A DNA stretch of 64,000 nucleotides from Mastigocoleus testarum BC008. GTDB taxonomy: Bacteria > Cyanobacteriota > Cyanobacteriia > Cyanobacteriales > Nostocaceae. The notes below the pieces were generated by a model that saw nothing but the letters and a program-made list of their open reading frames with translations, was not told where the DNA came from and searched no databases. Shown here in pieces: positions 55,890-64,000 of this stretch; positions within the stretch are counted from its first letter, which is position 1; each line of letters begins with the position of its first letter. The DNA is taken from assembly GCF_001456025.1 (NCBI RefSeq), contig NZ_LMTZ01000089.1, forward strand, positions 80,399-144,398. Reading direction: 5' to 3'. The position numbers and the translations under genes are program-made.

Positions 55890-57635
55890 GTGGATGGATG
55901 TGACGGCTTGAAAACTCGTTCTAATTATTGGCAATTAATACCCTATATCCGCCCCCAATGGCTGAACATTGTTAAGGGGTTTATTGGCATTATCGGCTAT
56001 GTTGTGGCGACTTTAGCGCTCATGACCCTCGCAAAAAGGTTAGCTACTTTGTTTGATTCGGGTAATGTGGTGGCGATCGCACAATTATTGGGTATTGTAA
56101 CTGCTGTATTTCTGGTACGAGGGGTTTTCCAGTCGGTACAGGATATCTACATGGCGAAAGCTGCTTTAAGGGTAGCTTTTAATCTCCGCAAGCAAGTTTA
56201 CGCACATTTACAAAAGCTGAATCTGAGTTACTTTGAAACAGCAAAGGCTGGCGATTTATCTTACCGTCTCACTGAAGATGTCGATCGCGTCGGGGAAGTA
56301 GTACATAAAGTTTTTCACGATTTTATCCCCAGTTCTTTGCAGTTAGTTGTAATTCCAATTTATATGATTTGGCTGAATTGGAAACTTACTTTAGCTATTC
56401 TGATTGTCGCACCGGTTATGGGAGCTTTAATTGGTTGGTTTGGCGAACGTTTGCAAAAATTATCCCGTCGCAGTCAAAATCGAATATCGGATTTATCAGC
56501 TATTCTCACGGAAGTGTTTGGTGGTATCCGGCTAATCCAAGCATTTGCAGCGGAAAACTATGAAATTAATAGATTTAGCCGGGAAGCAGAACGCAGTTTT
56601 CAAGCCAAGTATTCCACCGAACGTCTCAAAGCCATCCAAATTCCCATTGCTGGATTTCTCGAAGCTGTCAGTGTTTTGTTAATAGTATTTATCGGCGCGT
56701 GGTTAATTGCTAATAATAATTTGACGGTTCCAGATTTTATTAGTTATTTGACAGGTGGTGCATTGTTGATTGACCCCATCGGTCACGTAACCAATAATTT
56801 CAATGAGTTTAAGCAGGGAGAAGCTTCTGTAGATCGGGTTTTTGAGTTATTGGAAATTGAACCAACAGTAGTAGATAAACCGGATGCTATCCCCCTTCCC
56901 CCAGTTGATGGCAAAGTAGAATATCGTCACGTATCCTTTGCATACAAACCGGGTGAACCAGTTATTAATGATATCAGTTTACTGGCAAAGTCAGGGGAAG
57001 CGATCGCGTTGGTGGGTTCTTCTGGTGCGGGTAAAACCACCTTTGCTAACTTATTACCAAGATTTTACGACCCCCAACAGGGTCAAATTTTAGTAGATGG
57101 GGTCGATATTCGCGATGTGTTATTACATAGTTTGCGGCGACAGATTGGAATTGTCCCCCAAGAAACCATTATGTTTTCTGGAACAATCGCTGAAAATATC
57201 GCCTTTGGACAAACTGAATTTGACATGAAAGCTGTGGAATCAGCAGCAAAAATCGCCAACGCCCATCGATTTATCAGTCAATTGCCCGATGGATATTATA
57301 CAGTGGTTGGCGAACGTGGGGTTAATTTATCTGGGGGACAGAGACAAAGAATTGCGATCGCCCGTGCAGTTTTGCTTAACCCGAGAATTTTGATTTTGGA
57401 TGAAGCTACATCTGCATTAGACTCAGAGTCGGAAGCATTAGTACAAGAAGCACTAGAAAGACTAATGGAAGGAAGAACAGTCTTTATTATTGCTCACCGC
57501 TTGAGTACCGTCAGAAGGTGCGATCGCATTTTGGTTTTTGAGAAAGGAAAAATTGTTGAATCAGGAACTCACGAAGAGTTATTAGCTTTGGAATGTCGTT
57601 ACGCGAAATTTTATGCTCAACAGTTTAGTAGTTGA
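55890..57635 (+). CDS. ABC exporter (fused membrane and ATPase domains)
   Basis: 581 residues. The six-span domain is followed by the nucleotide domain: Walker A VGSSGAGKTTF, the signature LSGGQRQRIA, Walker B ILILDEATSAL and switch His in IIAHRLSTV. It is a homodimeric MsbA/LmrA-type exporter with unknown substrate; heterocyst-polysaccharide exporter HepA is a family relative but identity to it is not claimed. GTG 55890 is the first in-frame start, with AAAGGAA about 12 bases upstream; TTG 55908 (MKTRSNYW) is an alternative. It is convergent with the NB-ARC gene over a repeat block. Confidence 0.85.
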   Translation: MDGCDGLKTRSNYWQLIPYIRPQWLNIVKGFIGIIGYVVATLALMTLAKRLATLFDSGNVVAIAQLLGIVTAVFLVRGVFQSVQDIYMAKAALRVAFNLRKQVYAHLQKLNLSYFETAKAGDLSYRLTEDVDRVGEVVHKVFHDFIPSSLQLVVIPIYMIWLNWKLTLAILIVAPVMGALIGWFGERLQKLSRRSQNRISDLSAILTEVFGGIRLIQAFAAENYEINRFSREAERSFQAKYSTERLKAIQIPIAGFLEAVSVLLIVFIGAWLIANNNLTVPDFISYLTGGALLIDPIGHVTNNFNEFKQGEASVDRVFELLEIEPTVVDKPDAIPLPPVDGKVEYRHVSFAYKPGEPVINDISLLAKSGEAIALVGSSGAGKTTFANLLPRFYDPQQGQILVDGVDIRDVLLHSLRRQIGIVPQETIMFSGTIAENIAFGQTEFDMKAVESAAKIANAHRFISQLPDGYYTVVGERGVNLSGGQRQRIAIARAVLLNPRILILDEATSALDSESEALVQEALERLMEGRTVFIIAHRLSTVRRCDRILVFEKGKIVESGTHEELLALECRYAKFYAQQFSS

Positions 57636-57770
57636 TTTGAGTAATTGGTAATTGGTAATTGGTAATTGGTCACTCCTGACTTCTTACTTCTAACTCCTGC
57701 TCGCTGTAAGCGCGGTCTGTCCCGACTTCTGACTTCTAACTCCTGACTCCTGACTCCTGACTTCTGACTT
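57636..57770. repeat. STRR block with embedded hairpin insert
   Basis: GGTAATT heptamers (57642-57669) are followed by CTGACTT and CTAACTC types. At 57694-57721 is the reverse-oriented counterpart of the insert at 42460, here with stem CGCT TAC AGCG. The block continues over the last codons of the NB-ARC gene. Confidence 0.85.
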
Positions 57771-60700
57771 CTTCAACTGCTCCTAAAGCTTTAAGATTAT
57801 TTATCTGTGCTTCTGTCAAACCTTTCGCAGCGATAATATTCATACCTTCATAAGGTCTTTCGCTACGAAGAGTTTTGAGACATTCGCCTGTTTCAACATC
57901 CCACAGTTTAATTGTTTCGTCTTGGGATCCACTAGCGAGAATCTTTCCATCCCCACTAAAAGCAACGCAGCAGACAAGACTAGTATGACCTGACAAAGTT
58001 TGATGTTCTCGATCACGATAGATTTTAACAGTTAGATCTTCGCTAGAGCTTGCCACAGTATAATTTTTGTATGCATAATTTTTGTTCGTGCAATCTTTGT
58101 GCGTATCCACTGGTGCAAAAGCAACAGACCAAACCCAACTGCTATGTCCTTGTAGAGTCTGGATACACTCACCTGTAGCAACATCCCAGAGTTTGACGCT
58201 GCAATCGTCGCTTCCACTTGCTAAGAAACAACCGTCAAAATGAAAAGCAACACTCCTAACCCAGCTTGTATGTCCTTGTAGGGTTTGAATGCATTCGCCT
58301 GTACCAACATCCCAAAGTTTTATAGTTTGATCGTCACTACCACTTGCCAGTAAGTCTACACCATTAACAGTCGTTTGTATCGCTACAGAGCGAATGCGAC
58401 TTGTATGTCCCTTCAGTGTTTTCAAACATTGACCAGTGGGAACGTCCCAAAGCTTTATGGTTCGGTCGTCGCTACCACTGGCTAAAATACTGCGATCGCG
58501 AGTAAAAGCTAGCGATCGCACACCCATGCTATGTCCCTGTAATTTCCGCAAACAGCGACCCGTATTCCCATCCCAAAGTATTATCGAGCAGTCTTCACTA
58601 CCACTAGCTAAAATGTGGGAATCGTAAGTAAAAGCGACAGACCAAACTCGATTACTATGTCCCTGTAAAACTCTTAAGATTTGACAATTATCTAAATCCC
58701 AAATTCTTACTTTGCTGTCATTATGTCCGCTAGCTAATAGATTGCTACTGAAATTATTAAGAGCAACAGACCATACTAAGTTATTGTACCCGCGTAAAGT
58801 TTTGAGACATTCACCCGTGCGAGTATCCCAGAGTTTTACCGAAAAATCTTCGCTACTGCTAGCTAGAATGTAATCCAGTTGGTTATTCTTAGTATTGTTC
58901 GGCGCTGCGACTGTAATACAACGAACAGAACTGCTGTGTCCTAGTAAGGTTTGTAGGCATTCACCCCGGGTGACATCCCACAATTTTACTGTTTTATCGT
59001 CACTGGCACTAACTAAAATTTTCCCATCTGGGCTAAAAACCACACAGTGAACCGGACTGCTGTGTCCTACCAAGGTTTGGAGACATTGACCGCTACTAAT
59101 ATCCCATAATTTGATAGTTCTATCGTTGCCACCGCTGGCTAAAATTTTACCAAACCCCTGGGGAGTGGCGACGCTAACAGGGCTGAAACTTATAGATTTA
59201 ATATAATTAGTATGTCCTGAAAAATTCTGCTTGCATTTACCATTGATATCCCGTAACTCGATGGTAAAATTATCGCCAACACTGGCTAAAGTATTCTCAA
59301 TTTCCTGTGGAGAATCTGCGAAGATGGGACTAAACGCCACAGACCATACCTCATCTTGCTTTCCTGGAAAGGTTTGTATACATTCACCCGTGTCAATATC
59401 CCACAATTTTACCGAATAGTCCTCGCTACCACTCGCTAAAATTTTACCGCTTGGGCTAAAAGCTACGCTCCACACTCCATGGTCGTGCCCGTATAATGTA
59501 TGTATATTTTCACCAGTTAGGGTATCCCAAAGTTTAATTGTATAATCAGTACTGCTGCTGCTAGCCAAGGTCTTACCATCTGGGCTGAAAGCAACCGATG
59601 TCACCCAACTTCTATGACCCTTATAGGTTAAAAATTTTTGAAAGCTTGCAGTATACCACAAATGAATCGTACCCTTGGTGTCCCCTGCAGCTAAAAGTTT
59701 GCCATCTGGGCTGTATGCGACTGATAAAATACCGCTAAAGGGTTCAGCAAATACCGAACTAGATAAATCTGCGCTGCTAAAATTGACCCCAGGTAGATTA
59801 GCGTTGTGCAGATCTGCTTGCCAAATCGCTAAATTAGAGAAATCATAACCGCATAAATTAGTACCCATTTGAAGGAACAAATTGAGAATATTTCCGGCGG
59901 TGTATCCTCGTTGTAAGGGAAATTTTGCTTGCAATTGAGAAAGAATTTGCCTTATACGCTCCTCTAAACTTTTTTGACTGGGGAAAATAGCTTGTAGTCT
60001 GACTATTACTGGGTTGAGAATGAGGCGAATTTGAGTATCTCGAATGTAATCCGGCGATCGCGCCTTAATGAGAGAGTGCGATCGCCACAAATAGATTTCT
60101 CCATCAGTAATTTCCCTGATTACCTGCTCAATCAACAACCCAGTAACGTATTCCATTACTACAGGTTGCAGGGTAAAAGTAGTATTTTGGCTTGTAATAT
60201 TTTGACTTGTAGTATTTTGGTTTATTCTTGGTGAAATTTTATCGATGAGGCTACGGCGCTGTAAAGAAGTGATAGTATTGAAAAGTTTTTGCTGAGCAAC
60301 TGGAGAGACAATATCTTCTTGTAATTGGGCGATCGATACTGGTTCTCGATTAATTGCTAGCCAATACATCACAAGTATTTCTAATTCAGATAAACGGCTA
60401 AGTTGTTGCTGAAGTAGGTTGCGAATATCGTCAAATAAAAAGCTACCTTGCTTGAGATAATTTAGACCTTCTGAAACGTTACCATCGAGAAGTTCTGCGA
60501 TCGTCGCCGCGACGATTTTCAAACCTAGAGGATTACCTCGATAGTATTTAATTAAAACTCTTAATTCTTCTTCATTGGCATAAAAGCAACTCTTCTCGCG
60601 AAAAATTTCTTTACCTTCTGCTGTCGATAAACCGTCAAGTAAGAGCGAACGAACGTACTTTCCTGCGAAAATTCCAATTTCTTTGGGTTTTTCCCTAGCT

Positions 60701-61562
60701 GTGAGCAGTACACAACTTTGATGCTGAGTCTGTGCTACTCGGCTTAAAAACTCTCCATAATTTTCATATCCAGGACGGTAATTTCCAGCACTACCACCAC
60801 TAGAGAGAATTGCCTCTGCATTATCTAACACTATCAAACAACGAGAGAGACGCAGATACTCAAGCACCAGAGCAATACTATTATCTTCAATTCTCTCAGT
60901 TAAATCGGCTTGAGAGAGTTGCTCTTCAGATAAGAATTGAATTAACTTGACTAAAACCTTAGACAAGGGAGGAGCATTACGCAAAGATTGCCAAAAAATA
61001 TACTCAAATTCTCCTTGAATTTGTTGAGTGATTTTTTGCGATAGCGTTGTCTTTCCAATACCGCCCATACCTAATATAGCTACAACTCGACAGCGTTCCT
61101 TTAAAATCCATTGTTCGAGTTGAGTTAGTTCGAGGGTACGTCCGTAAAAAGAGTCGAAGTCTACTGACTCTACCCAATTAAAGTGCTTTTTGAGGCTTGA
61201 TCGCGACCTAATTATCTGCTTGGCTTCATGTTCTGACTGTAGCGATCGCGTGGTGGGCACAGTCTCATGTAATAATTGCCAATCTGCACTGGCGTAGTCA
61301 TCTTCTGTTAGCTCTAAATTCAAGACTCTAAAAACCAGTCTTAGAGACCTAGGATCGACTGCTTTGCTCCCTTGTAATACTTTCCCAATAGTCTTGGAAT
61401 GCAATCCAACTGCGTCAATAAGTCCAATTTGTTCTGAAATTAGCCCGGGAGTATAACGGCGTTTGTTTCTAGTTTCTAGTTGACGAATACGTTCTTGAAG
61501 CCTTCTTAAGCCATTAGAGGTAAGTATAAAACCGCGAGTGCGTTGAGTTTTTTTTTAGTCAT
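57736..61562 (-). CDS. NB-ARC ATPase with 14 WD40 repeats, N-terminus out of frame at A9
   Basis: From TTG 61404, 1222 residues are in one frame. The frame is open further upstream and encodes RTRGFILTSNGLRRLQERI, the conserved N-terminal region of this cyanobacterial family, but the likely start ATG (61560-61562) is separated from it by ATG-ACT and nine A (T9 on plus, 61548-61556). One more A would restore the full ~1275-residue protein; as it stands a stop precedes the open frame. Later parts: NB-ARC with GMGGIGKTTLSQKI and LIVLDNAEAIL, a winged-helix region with EILVMYWLAINREPVSIAQL, a pentapeptide-like link, then 14 WD40 units, enough for two seven-blade propellers. Such STAND proteins act as signalling or immune switches; the ligand is unknown. 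Confidence 0.85.
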
Positions 61563-61837
61563 CAAAAAATTGAAGCTTTAGTTACTTTTAGGAAAGTTAA
61601 ATTCAATAGAAATTCAGGTTTGCTAATTGCTAAAAAGCACTACTGACGGCAAACACATTAATGTTAAGGAATGTGTTATTAAGTTTTCCCTTAAATTTCT
61701 TTCTAGTTTACCAAATCAAGTGAAGAAGCTGTCTTAATATGACCAACGGGAGTGACAAGGATATAATTTCCCACAAAAAATTGCAAATAAAAATTTGCAT
61801 ATTTGCGAATAAATTACTTTACGGTGAATTACTCACA

Positions 61838-62473
61838 ATGGAATCAAAATACTACGAGCAGCTTACACCTGACAATGCAGCTATGCTGTTAATAGACCAC
61901 CAGGTAGGTACTATGGGTTTTGGGATTACAGATATCGATCCTGTTAACCTGAAAAACAACGCGCTTTGGCTTGCAGAAGCAGCTAAGGTATTTAAACTCC
62001 CAACTATTCTCACCACGAGTAATCCAAACGGTGTAAACGGTCCCCTCTTTCCAGAACTGATAGAAATGCTACCAGAGGCTCCTATTATTGACCGCGTCAT
62101 CATCAATGCTTGGAATGATCCTAATTTTGTTGACATTGTCAAACAAACTGGACGAAGTAAGCTCATCATGGCTGGAGTTACTACGGACGTGTGTCTCGCA
62201 TTTCCTGCGATCGGTGCTGTCAAAGATGGCTTTGACGTTTACGCAGTTATGGATGCTTCAGGTGCATTTAATCAACATGGAATGTTCGCTGCAATGTTCC
62301 GCATGAGCCAGGTTGGAGTTAAAATAGCCGACACCGTGATGGTTATCGCCGAATTGCAAAAAGACTGGACTCTAGCAACTGCTCCCGAGACTGGTTTTAG
62401 CTTTGCGAAACATTTGCCTAACTTTGGCTATATCTCTGCTCATATGGACTACCTTGCCAAAAAAAAGGGCTAA
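61838..62473 (+). CDS. Isochorismatase-family hydrolase
   Basis: 211 residues from ATG 61838, with GGTGA about ten bases upstream; an ATG at 61739 has no ribosome site. The catalytic Asp is in MLLIDHQVG and the nucleophile Cys in GVTTDVCLAFPA. The sequence fits the YcaC-like branch (hydrolases of unknown physiological substrate). It is followed 11 bp later by an oxidoreductase gene, then a dehydrogenase, all plus strand, so co-transcription is likely. Confidence 0.88.
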   Translation: MESKYYEQLTPDNAAMLLIDHQVGTMGFGITDIDPVNLKNNALWLAEAAKVFKLPTILTTSNPNGVNGPLFPELIEMLPEAPIIDRVIINAWNDPNFVDIVKQTGRSKLIMAGVTTDVCLAFPAIGAVKDGFDVYAVMDASGAFNQHGMFAAMFRMSQVGVKIADTVMVIAELQKDWTLATAPETGFSFAKHLPNFGYISAHMDYLAKKKG

Positions 62474-62484
62474 TTTTACGGAAA

Positions 62485-63468
62485 ATGAAAACAATGAAAG
62501 CAGTTCGGATTCACAGCTACGGTGGACTAGAAACACTAATCTACGAAGATGCACCCCAACCCAAGCCAGAAGAAGGACAAGTTCTAATCCACGTTCGTGC
62601 AGCTGGAGTCAATCCCATCGATTGGAAAATTAGACAAGGATTTCTCAAAGATGTATTTCCTTACGAAATGCCTTTGATTCTCGGTACAGATGTATCAGGT
62701 GTAGTCGAAGCTGTCGGTGCTGGAGTAAGTGCTTTTCAACCCGGACAAGATGTTTATGGGGTAGCGGATATGACCCTCTCTGGCTCTTACGCTGAATATG
62801 CAGTAGCACGTGCAGAGGCGATCGCTCCTATGCCTCAAAGCCTAAATTACGACCAGGCTGCATCAGTTCCTATTGTAGCGATGACAGCATATCAAGCTTT
62901 ATTTGAAATTGGTCAACTCAAAGCAGGACAATCCGTATTAATCCACGGAGCAGCAGGGGGAGTAGGTAGTTTTGCGCTACAGTTTGCCAAAAATAAAGGC
63001 ATAAAGGCGATCGGTACTGCATCTGCCGATAATTTGGACTTCGTGCGCGATCTAGGTGCACAACAAGTAATTGACTACAAAGCGACTCAGTTTGAAAAGG
63101 CAGTTGATGGGGTAGATATGGTTTTAGATCTCATCGGTGGCGAGACTCAAGAGCGCTCTTGGGGCGTACTCAAATCTGGAGGAATTCTAGTTTCTACAGC
63201 CTCTCCACCCTCAAAAGAAACAGCAGCAGAGAAAGGGGTGCGTGCAGAGATAATGATGGTACAACCCAAAGCAACTAACCTCGAAAAAATTGGAGCAATG
63301 TTCGCTCGAGGAGAACTCGCAACCTTTGTTGATGGGGTGCTACCACTTTCAGAAGTTCAACAAGCCCATGAATTGAGTCAAAACGGACATGTTCGTGGCA
63401 AATTGGTTTTGCAAATACCCGACAAATATAACGAATATAGCGATCCAAGTGCAGGAAATTCGCCGTAA
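62485..63468 (+). CDS. NADP-dependent quinone-oxidoreductase-like protein (zinc-free MDR)
   Basis: 327 residues from ATG 62485 (a second ATG at 62494 is possible). The medium-chain dehydrogenase fold is evident: GTDVSGVVEAVGAGV, the NADP loop VLIHGAAGGVGSFALQ and VLDLIGGETQERSW. The structural and catalytic zinc ligands of alcohol dehydrogenases are absent, as in quinone oxidoreductases. The natural substrate is unknown. Confidence 0.88.
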   Translation: MKTMKAVRIHSYGGLETLIYEDAPQPKPEEGQVLIHVRAAGVNPIDWKIRQGFLKDVFPYEMPLILGTDVSGVVEAVGAGVSAFQPGQDVYGVADMTLSGSYAEYAVARAEAIAPMPQSLNYDQAASVPIVAMTAYQALFEIGQLKAGQSVLIHGAAGGVGSFALQFAKNKGIKAIGTASADNLDFVRDLGAQQVIDYKATQFEKAVDGVDMVLDLIGGETQERSWGVLKSGGILVSTASPPSKETAAEKGVRAEIMMVQPKATNLEKIGAMFARGELATFVDGVLPLSEVQQAHELSQNGHVRGKLVLQIPDKYNEYSDPSAGNSP

Positions 63469-63694
63469 ATCAAAGCTTGCTTTATACGATACAAGCTGCT
63501 TTTTAAGCATAAGAGAGCAACCCTCAAATATCTTTTGAAGAGTGGGTAGCTGTGGGCGATCAAAAATTGGGATAGACTTTGCCGTCACACTTTCAAAGGT
63601 ATCTCTTACTTGCAAAAAACTAATCAATCCAATGTTCGATCTTTTTAAATTTAATCTTTCTAAATTCGATCTTTCTCAATACGAGGAGTAAAAA

Positions 63695-64000
63695 ATGTCA
63701 GGTAACCGCGGAGTTGTTTATAAAGGACCAAAAAACCTAGAGGTCGATAATATTGATTTCCCAAAACTGGAACTCGGGAAAAGAAAGTGTGAGCATGGAG
63801 TAATCCTAAAAAATGTTGCGACAAACATTTGCGGTAGCGATCAACATATTTTTCGTGGGCGTTTTACCGTACCAGAAGGTACAATTCTCGGTCACGAAAT
63901 TACAGGTGAAGTAGTTGAAGCTGGGCGAGACGTTGAATTTATTAAAGTTGGAGATATAGTCTCTGTACCTTTTAACGTTGCCTGTGGTCGCTGCCGCAAC
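63695..64000 (+). CDS. fdhA: Glutathione-independent formaldehyde dehydrogenase-like protein (partial)
   Basis: 102 residues before the right edge. ATG 63695 has AGGAG at 63684-63688, six bases upstream. Visible zinc-binding features of the family: ICGSDQHIF (catalytic Cys region), LGHEITGEVVEAG and VACGRCRN (structural zinc cysteines). It most resembles the glutathione-independent formaldehyde/aldehyde dismutase group, a zinc-MDR. The C-terminus is outside the window, so alternative dehydrogenases cannot be excluded. Confidence 0.8.
   Translation, partial: MSGNRGVVYKGPKNLEVDNIDFPKLELGKRKCEHGVILKNVATNICGSDQHIFRGRFTVPEGTILGHEITGEVVEAGRDVEFIKVGDIVSVPFNVACGRCRN

Overview
The window reads as a chromosomal segment of a filamentous, probably heterocyst-forming cyanobacterium (Nostocales-like). 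The signs are GCGATCGC-type octamers throughout, light-phase and chlorophyll genes (chlD, ycf54, crtE), a cyanobacterial SigF, the cyanobacterial 2-oxoglutarate decarboxylase / succinic semialdehyde dehydrogenase pair, many heptanucleotide tandem repeats (STRR type), and large NB-ARC/WD40, TIR and EAD1 proteins. No rRNA, tRNA, CRISPR array, integrase or transposase was recognised.

Layout. 0-13 kb: mostly minus-strand housekeeping genes. These are a beta-CASP-like MBL nuclease (cut by the left edge), a 40-residue membrane protein, a Tat-exported MBL protein, trpG/pabA, dgkA, ybeY, a DUF3285 protein, prfB with a complete programmed +1 frameshift site, a PEP-CTERM protein, a Bax-inhibitor-1 protein, sigF (plus strand) and chlD. 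13-20 kb: rnc, an SLC13/ArsB-like permease, an MFS carrier and a catalytically dead M48-like protein. 20-23.7 kb: the SSADH and 2-OGDC genes that close the cyanobacterial TCA cycle.

23.7-33 kb is an accessory island. It holds an EAD1-FGE-like protein, a 1119-residue SF1 helicase with a C-terminal PLD-like domain (resembling the fused Mokosh defence architecture), an alpha/beta hydrolase, a frameshifted KAP-type P-loop NTPase and a Uma2 nuclease. A ~214-bp copy of the 3' end of the 2-OGDC gene plus its terminator is repeated directly after the hydrolase. The first ~6.2 kb of the island is therefore flanked by direct repeats, as expected for insertion by homologous recombination at that 3' end.

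33-53 kb returns to core genes (mutS, an LptF/G-like permease, a NERD helicase, an AI-2E-type transporter, a NUDIX hydrolase, folD, crtE, a DUF212 PAP2 protein, ycf54, a CAAX protease, an ABC-2 permease, exoD, an aldo/keto reductase), interleaved with dense STRR tracts. 53-61.5 kb is a second conflict-type cluster: a four-helix-bundle gene inside perfect inverted repeats, TIR-TM-GUN4, EAD1-TIR, an ABC exporter and an NB-ARC protein with 14 WD40 repeats. The NB-ARC 5' end is knocked out of frame at a run of nine A. The right edge holds an isochorismatase-like, quinone-oxidoreductase-like and formaldehyde-dehydrogenase-like run (the last cut by the edge).

The most notable theme is a dispersed EAD1/TIR/NB-ARC immune-like network. 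EAD1 adaptors sit on two different effectors 30 kb apart, a TIR domain is duplicated onto a GUN4 tetrapyrrole-binding domain, and two conflict-type genes (NB-ARC, KAP) are each disrupted at a 9-nt homopolymer. Whether those two disruptions are slippage switches, decay or base-calling errors cannot be told from sequence alone.
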